Positions 28,701 through 33,156 of a stretch of 33,156 bases of DNA are shown piece by piece; positions within the stretch are counted from its first letter, which is position 1; every line of letters begins with the position of its first letter. The position numbers and the translations under genes were made by a program. A model generated the notes under the pieces. That model was given only the letters and a program-made list of their open reading frames with translations. It was not told where the DNA came from and made no database searches. The DNA comes from JdFR-22 sp964534325 (GTDB lineage: Archaea; Halobacteriota; Archaeoglobi; Archaeoglobales; Archaeoglobaceae), in NCBI GenBank assembly GCA_964534325.1, contig CAZHOR010000022.1, positions 1 through 33,156 of the forward strand. The letters are read 5' to 3'.

Positions 28701-31700
28701 GAGGTGCTGAGAGTGTTATCAACGGAAGTATTGACGTCAGCGTCAGTAATGTGACCATAGACGGGTTGAAAGTTATCAATGGTGGAAGTCTCAATGGTGA
28801 TACGGCTGGTATTTACCTTAGAGGGAGCACCAGCAACCATAGTGTGGTCAACAACATTATTGAGGGAGATAATACCGGTAGAGGTGTTCTGGTAGGCTCT
28901 TCTGTTATTGATGTAGAAGTTAAGGATAACGAGATCTATAACTGGACCACCGGTATCTATCTCAATCCCTCCAGCAATATTCTGGTGGATGGAAACCGCA
29001 TTCACGACACCACTGCAGGAATCGGTTCTGATGGCATTAATGACGTGACTGTGGTGAGAAATAATTTCACTGCCAATGACGAAGGATGGGGCTACTCTGA
29101 TGATGCTGGTTCAGGTGGAAGTAATCTGGTTGCAGAGCGCAACAACTTCGTCGGAAATAATTACGGTATAATGAATTATAATGATTCTGATATTATTATT
29201 GGTAAGTATAACTGGTGGGGCGACTCTAGTGGTCCTGGTGGTGCTGGTCCAGGTTCTGGGGATAATGTAAGTGCTAATGTTGATTATGAGCCCTGGATGG
29301 ATGAACCTATTGATACGTGCGATGTTACGCCACCTGATTCGGTGGCTAATCTGGGTGAAAGCAATTATGGTTCCAGCTTCATCAACTGGACGTGGAGCAA
29401 TCCCACTGATTTGGCTTTTGTGGAGATCTACTTGAACGGTAATTGGATGACAAAGACTTCCCACGATTACTATAACGCAACTGGACTTAGTTCAAGCACT
29501 AGTTATGAGTTAGGGACCAGGACAGTCGATGATGGAGGGAACGTGAATTATACCTGGGTGAATGATACTGCTACTACTGCTTCTGATGCAGGAGATACTA
29601 CTCCTCCTGACCCCGTGAGTAATGTGGTCAATACTACTGGCAACTTCTGGATAAACTGGACCTGGGACAATCCTACCAGCGATTACAATCACACTGAAGT
29701 ATGGGTTGACGGTGTACTGGTGGAGGAGTACAATACTAAGGGATGGTATAACGGCAGTTATTCGGCTCACGCCACTAAAGAGGTGGGGTTGAGGACCGTG
29801 GATAGCTCTGGTAATAAGGGGAGCTTTGTTAATCAATCAACTACCATACCCAATAATCCCATAACCTTGATGAATGTGGCTGATTCTTATAGTATTGCTG
29901 AGGGAGATACCCTGTACATTGATGCGGAGCACTCTGATGCAGATGGGGATACTGGAACTTATTCAACCAACGCTACTAAGGGTTCATTCGATTCTGGCAC
30001 TGGTGAGTTGACGTGGAGCACGGGCACTGGTGATGAAGGAACTTATACCTGGGAGATATCCGTTTCCGATGGCTATGGTAGTTCGGATCAGCAGGTGTTC
30101 ACGGTCAACGTGGCATCCGGTGCTTCTCCTACAGCCCCCAGCAATATTCAGGTGGATAATGAAGGAGATTACTGGTTGAACTGGACATGGGATAAAGGAG
30201 ATAATAGTGATTACACTGAAGTTTGGATAGATGGAGTGTGGCAGGAAGACTCTGGAGATAACGTGTTCAATTATTCTACTTCAGCTCACGCCAGGCACAC
30301 CATAGGGTTGAGAGAGTATAATTCGACGGTTGATGAATATTCTCCATGGAATAATGATACTGCTACAGTAGCCAACAACCCCATATATATTACGAATGTG
30401 TCAGCGTCTTATTCCCTGGAGAGAGGGGATACACTGTATATTGATGCCGACCACGAGAACAAGGAGCCAGGGGACACCATATTATTTTCCACTAACGGAA
30501 CTTACGATTCATTCAACTGCTTCTCCGGAGAATACATCTGGGAGACCGGAGTAGGAGACGAAGGAAATTACACCTGGTACATCAGCGTGTCGGACGGTTA
30601 TGGCAGTAGTGATAGGCAGGTGTTCACGGTTGATGTGTTTGAGATGGGTCCACCGGGTTCTGTTAGTGGATTAGATAATGTTAGTTATGCTCTTAGTTAT
30701 GTGAATTGGACCTGGGATGACCCTGCGGATTATGATTTCGATCATGTTGAAGTTTATCTGGATGGGGTCTGGCAGGCCAATGTGAGTAAAGGTGTGGAGA
30801 GTTTCAATGCTACCGGGTTGAGTACCGGTACGAGTTATGAGATATCCACGAGGACTGTTGATTCGAATGGAAATGTGAATGAGACGTGGGTGAACGATAC
30901 GGCAAGGACTGCTGCTCCACCAAGTATAGTGGAGTATTCGCCTGGTTCTCCTGTGCGTGATGTGGTGAACGATACGAGGACGTTTAGTATAAATGTGGAT
31001 CAGGGTGTGGATGTTAGTTGGTATGTTAATGGTACGCTGGTGCAGACAAACAGCAGCGTGACGAGTGCGAGTTATACTGATACTGCTGAACTGGGTACTT
31101 GGGATGTTTCTGCTACTGTTAGTAATGAGTTCGGGACAGACTCGCAGAGCTGGACGTGGTATGTGGAGAATGAGACGGTTTATGATTATGTTTCTTACTG
31201 GAGATTCGATGAGAACTCTGGTAGTACAGCTTATGATGTTACAGGAAAAAATAATGGGACTATCCATGGAGCTTCATGGTCGAGTGGAGGGGTAAATTCT
31301 AGTTTATACTTTAGTGGAAATGACTATGTGGATTGTGGAAGCAACTCAAGCCTCGACATTACTGGTGAATTCACCATATCCACCTGGATAAAACCCACAC
31401 AAAACAGTAAACACGCGACCATCCTAGCAAAAGAAGACTACCCCAACAACAAAGGATACCTACTACACCAACTCTCAGGAACCGACCTGATGTTCAGACT
31501 ATACGACGGAACAAACAAATACACCTTAGAAGCTAGTAATCAAGTCAGCACAAACAACTGGCAACACATAGTAGCCACATATGATGGCTCAGAGATGAAG
31601 TTGTACAAGAACGGAACACAAATAGCCTCAAGAAGTGGTCCTAGCTCAATAGCAACCACCACACAACCCCTATACATAGGAGACAGATCAACAGTAGACC

Positions 31701-33043
31701 AAGCCTTCCAAGGAACCATAGACGAAACACAAATATACGACAGAGCCCTAAGCGCAACAGAAATCGAAGAACTCTACAACTCGTCCTCAAGCTACATCAC
31801 TTCAGCTCCAGCTTATTCTCCATCGACGCTTGATTTAGAGTTTGAAGAAAACGAAGGATCAACCACATATGACGCTACCAGCAACAACAATGATGGGAAT
31901 ATCAACGGAGCCACATGGACAAGCGGAAGCATTGGATCAGCACTATCATTCGACAGGAACGACTACGTAGACTGCGGAAGTGACTCAAGCCTCGACATCA
32001 CCAACGAACTCACCATATCCACCTGGATAAAACCCACACAAAACAGTAAACACGCAACCATCCTAGCAAAAGAAGACTACCCCAACAACAAAGGATACCT
32101 ACTACACCAACTCTCAGGAACCGACCTGATGTTCAGACTATACGACGGAACAAACAAATACACCTTAGAAGCTAGTAATCAAGTCAGCACAAACAACTGG
32201 CAACACATAGTAGCCACATATGATGGCTCAGAGATGAAGTTGTACAAGAACGGAACACAAATAGCCTCAAGAAGTGGTCCTAGCTCAATAGCAACCACCA
32301 CACAACCCCTATACATAGGAGACAGATCAACAGTAGACCAAGCCTTCCAAGGAACCATAGACGAAACACAAATATACGACAGAGCTTTAAGCGCCAGTGA
32401 GATCGAAGAACTATACTCAATCTATACTATGCCTTCAACGCTTGATTTAGAGTTTGAAGAAAACGAAGGATCAACCACATATGACGCTACCAGCAACAAC
32501 AATGATGGGAATATCAACGGAGCCACATGGACAAGCGGAAGCATTGGATCAGCACTATCATTCGACAGGAACGACTACGTAGACTGCGGAAGTGACTCAA
32601 GCCTCGACATCACCAACGAACTCACCATATCCACCTGGATAAAACCCACACAAAACAGTAAACACGCAACCATCCTAGCAAAAGAAGACTACCCCAACAA
32701 CAAAGGATACCTACTACACCAACTCTCAGGAACCAACCTGATGTTCAGACTATACGACGGAACAAACAAATATACCTTAAAAGCAAGCAATTCCGTCAGC
32801 ACAAACAACTGGCAACACATCGTAGCCACCTACGACGGAACAACAATGAAACTATACAAGAACGGAACACAAATAGCATCAATGAACGGACCCACCACAA
32901 TAGCAACCACAACACAACCCCTATACATAGGAGACAGAACAACAGTAGACCAAGCATTCCAAGGAACCATAGACGAAACACAAATATACAACAAAGCCCT
33001 AAGCGCCGGAGAAGTCGAAGAGCTTCACAATCAATTTATATGA
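25754..33043 (+). CDS. Giant secreted subtilisin-like protease with beta-helix, FN3/Ig-like and three LamG-type domains
   Basis: The 2429-residue protein has a signal peptide (LTVLVLMFLVSIPVSA, to about 40), an I9-type propeptide (about 48-112) and an S8 peptidase with catalytic D143 (VLDTGVD), H175 (NGHGTHVAG) and S332 (GTSMATPH), and N269 for the oxyanion hole. From about 395 to 1185 come NosD-like parallel beta-helix blocks, one closing in YNWWGDSSGPGG. From about 1186 to 1800 lie FN3 units (TPPDSVANL...INWTW) alternating with cadherin/Ig-like units (GDTLYIDAEHSD...YTWEISVSDGYGSSD). Three LamG/concanavalin-type domains start at about 1811, 2026 and 2230. No C-terminal membrane anchor is seen, unlike the surface protein at 3727. 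It is probably an exported enzyme that binds glycans or the cell wall through its LamG end. Sequons are abundant. Confidence 0.92.
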   Translation: MNSSVSYKKLVWSVESKSKLVLKFLTVLVLMFLVSIPVSADNSTSEEKRVIIVYHNPVSEYQTSSLENDYGASITHRYDIIPAVAAKMNENAINHIKSRPNVKAIFEDQQFSISLDDSVPQINASQTHNAGVNGSGVRVCVLDTGVDDSHSALNQLVAEYDFVNGDNDSNDDNGHGTHVAGIIGSTDSTYRGVAYNSSIMAGKVLNSSGVGYSSDIISGIEWCVDNNADVISMSFGTGSYSSTCDGDPVSEAANNASDHGVTVLAASGNDEYSNSINLPACASNVIAVGAVDKDDSHASYSNGGSELDVVAPGSNIYSTWPGDSFNTKSGTSMATPHTSGTSALILETNNGLSPIEVRDILRNTSVDLGDEGFDNEFGYGRIDAYAAYQAASHPSCTAIDSCGSYETSDTCYYLSQDISTSNTGECIKLEGDNVTLYGDGYTISGPGSSGTGIKINGTVNVTIRDLTTTEWNRGIHVDGSDSKVVDVTSTSNYCGIYLEESSNTNVSYNNFSYNTNNGINIEGASGIAVFNNVFNNSNNSNIQNTGTNNHWNTSNSSGPNIIGGPFMGGNAWLKPDGSGFSQTCSDTDDDGFCDSQLELASDNVDYLPLASASDDGGSSSSSSNEVYVDDDFDSTTDGWGTTKFAKIQHGIDNVSVDGIVHVADGIYYEHVLVDNNVTLVSDNPLGAIIKGNSSMSVNGTISITANNATINGFKMREYYVPGGGKPVINVSGSYVTVKNMDLLTEGNYTSGAEPTEITVRDTTTDAEIINNTIKADIEGHPSIMVSGDNALVEENTIDQCDSCTTEAVGGIGVSMNSGYTVTIKNNSVSHAYDEGIWLTGASGNIYLTGNTVNNYDLGGNNVEAAVKIVDEPATFNGFTNPVKGKEDALNNNSVDDIYLQWLDGHFWVDDDWSGSSYGDEVETGKYYGENAFDNIQIALDNVTGSTVTVNEGTYNEDLSITTDGLVLEGANKGISAGSCSGTRGAESVINGSIDVSVSNVTIDGLKVINGGSLNGDTAGIYLRGSTSNHSVVNNIIEGDNTGRGVLVGSSVIDVEVKDNEIYNWTTGIYLNPSSNILVDGNRIHDTTAGIGSDGINDVTVVRNNFTANDEGWGYSDDAGSGGSNLVAERNNFVGNNYGIMNYNDSDIIIGKYNWWGDSSGPGGAGPGSGDNVSANVDYEPWMDEPIDTCDVTPPDSVANLGESNYGSSFINWTWSNPTDLAFVEIYLNGNWMTKTSHDYYNATGLSSSTSYELGTRTVDDGGNVNYTWVNDTATTASDAGDTTPPDPVSNVVNTTGNFWINWTWDNPTSDYNHTEVWVDGVLVEEYNTKGWYNGSYSAHATKEVGLRTVDSSGNKGSFVNQSTTIPNNPITLMNVADSYSIAEGDTLYIDAEHSDADGDTGTYSTNATKGSFDSGTGELTWSTGTGDEGTYTWEISVSDGYGSSDQQVFTVNVASGASPTAPSNIQVDNEGDYWLNWTWDKGDNSDYTEVWIDGVWQEDSGDNVFNYSTSAHARHTIGLREYNSTVDEYSPWNNDTATVANNPIYITNVSASYSLERGDTLYIDADHENKEPGDTILFSTNGTYDSFNCFSGEYIWETGVGDEGNYTWYISVSDGYGSSDRQVFTVDVFEMGPPGSVSGLDNVSYALSYVNWTWDDPADYDFDHVEVYLDGVWQANVSKGVESFNATGLSTGTSYEISTRTVDSNGNVNETWVNDTARTAAPPSIVEYSPGSPVRDVVNDTRTFSINVDQGVDVSWYVNGTLVQTNSSVTSASYTDTAELGTWDVSATVSNEFGTDSQSWTWYVENETVYDYVSYWRFDENSGSTAYDVTGKNNGTIHGASWSSGGVNSSLYFSGNDYVDCGSNSSLDITGEFTISTWIKPTQNSKHATILAKEDYPNNKGYLLHQLSGTDLMFRLYDGTNKYTLEASNQVSTNNWQHIVATYDGSEMKLYKNGTQIASRSGPSSIATTTQPLYIGDRSTVDQAFQGTIDETQIYDRALSATEIEELYNSSSSYITSAPAYSPSTLDLEFEENEGSTTYDATSNNNDGNINGATWTSGSIGSALSFDRNDYVDCGSDSSLDITNELTISTWIKPTQNSKHATILAKEDYPNNKGYLLHQLSGTDLMFRLYDGTNKYTLEASNQVSTNNWQHIVATYDGSEMKLYKNGTQIASRSGPSSIATTTQPLYIGDRSTVDQAFQGTIDETQIYDRALSASEIEELYSIYTMPSTLDLEFEENEGSTTYDATSNNNDGNINGATWTSGSIGSALSFDRNDYVDCGSDSSLDITNELTISTWIKPTQNSKHATILAKEDYPNNKGYLLHQLSGTNLMFRLYDGTNKYTLKASNSVSTNNWQHIVATYDGTTMKLYKNGTQIASMNGPTTIATTTQPLYIGDRTTVDQAFQGTIDETQIYNKALSAGEVEELHNQFI
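31346..33010 (+). repeat. Near-identical LamG-coding DNA repeats (three units)
   Basis: The block starting TCAAGCCTCGACAT occurs at 31346, 31985 and 32597 (spacings 639 and 612 nt, both multiples of 3). Units 2 and 3 are repeated at a 612-nt period from about 31826. Units 1 and 2 share patches (for example TATGATGGCTCAGAGATG) that differ in unit 3. The block is rich in A and C with few T or G on the coding strand, unlike the GT-richer DNA just before 31346, although it encodes the same kind of domain. Confidence 0.9.
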
Positions 33044-33156
33044 ATTAATTTTTACTATGGAAGCCTACTAAAGGTAAACCTGAAACAGTTAGAATAGATA
33101 CCATTGGTCATCGGTTAAGCCCTCCACTCATCCATCAGTCTTTTCCGATTGACATG
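33044..33156. other. Downstream tail, no gene seen
   Basis: A short T-tract (ATTAATTTTTAC) just after the stop of the giant gene may end its transcript. Nothing else is recognisable up to the window edge. Confidence 0.4.

Noticed and set aside
30671..31267. Minus-strand open frame opposite the FN3 and LamG start
   Set aside because: Antisense shadow; the plus-strand reading has clear domains.
1..33156. tRNA or rRNA genes
   Set aside because: No cloverleaf-like or rRNA-like segments were recognised by eye; a tRNAscan or Rfam search was not possible.

Overview
The window looks archaeal, probably from an uncultured euryarchaeote. Supporting signs are AT-rich TATA boxes placed about 25 nt upstream of start codons (leaderless transcripts), GGTGG-type ribosome binding sites, an Stt3/AglB-like oligosaccharyltransferase, DUF1616 membrane proteins, archaeal AAA ATPases with DUF234/DUF4143-type nuclease tails, HEPN/MNT pairs, and beta-helix surface proteins with a C-terminal membrane anchor. 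Multiheme cytochrome c beside a Tat-exported hydrogenase-like pair would suit a syntrophic or methane/alkane-oxidising lineage or an Archaeoglobus-like one. I cannot fix the taxon from sequence alone.

Layout. 1-2800: edge of an IS630-like transposase, then a strip of toxin-antitoxin genes, several of them frameshifted, around a zinc-ribbon protein. 2951-10879 (minus): one compact five-gene operon, transcribed right to left: tetraheme cytochrome c, Tat-signal [NiFe]-hydrogenase-like small subunit with a C-terminal heme c motif, hydrogenase-like large subunit, anchored beta-helix surface protein, and a caspase-fold-like exported protein. 11073-16804: envelope and glycosylation genes (DUF1616 proteins, a GT-C membrane protein, an Stt3-like protein, an anchored exported protein) interrupted by a DUF4258/DUF2283 toxin-antitoxin pair. 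16916-25221: accessory region with two HEPN/MNT pairs, two intact and two broken AAA ATPase genes, and duplicated acylphosphatase fragments. 25754-33043: one giant secreted protein with a subtilisin domain, beta-helix, FN3/Ig-like domains and three LamG-type domains.

The most unusual system is the hydrogenase-like operon. The small subunit keeps every Fe-S cluster ligand (proximal, medial, distal) and adds a CxxCH heme site. The large subunit has lost three of the four cysteines that hold the NiFe centre, plus the C-terminal His used in maturation, while keeping the rest of the fold signature. With a tetraheme cytochrome upstream and surface proteins downstream, this looks like a hydrogenase repurposed as an exported electron conduit, not an H2-cycling enzyme. 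That role is inference; the residue losses are read directly from the sequence.

A second theme is decay of toxin-antitoxin and ATPase genes by single-base indels, mostly in homopolymers. It could be real erosion or assembly error; the large housekeeping-size genes nearby are uninterrupted. A third theme is repeat-driven change: a ~125-bp direct repeat flanks one HEPN/MNT cassette, and the LamG domains share near-identical DNA with a base composition unlike the rest of their gene.
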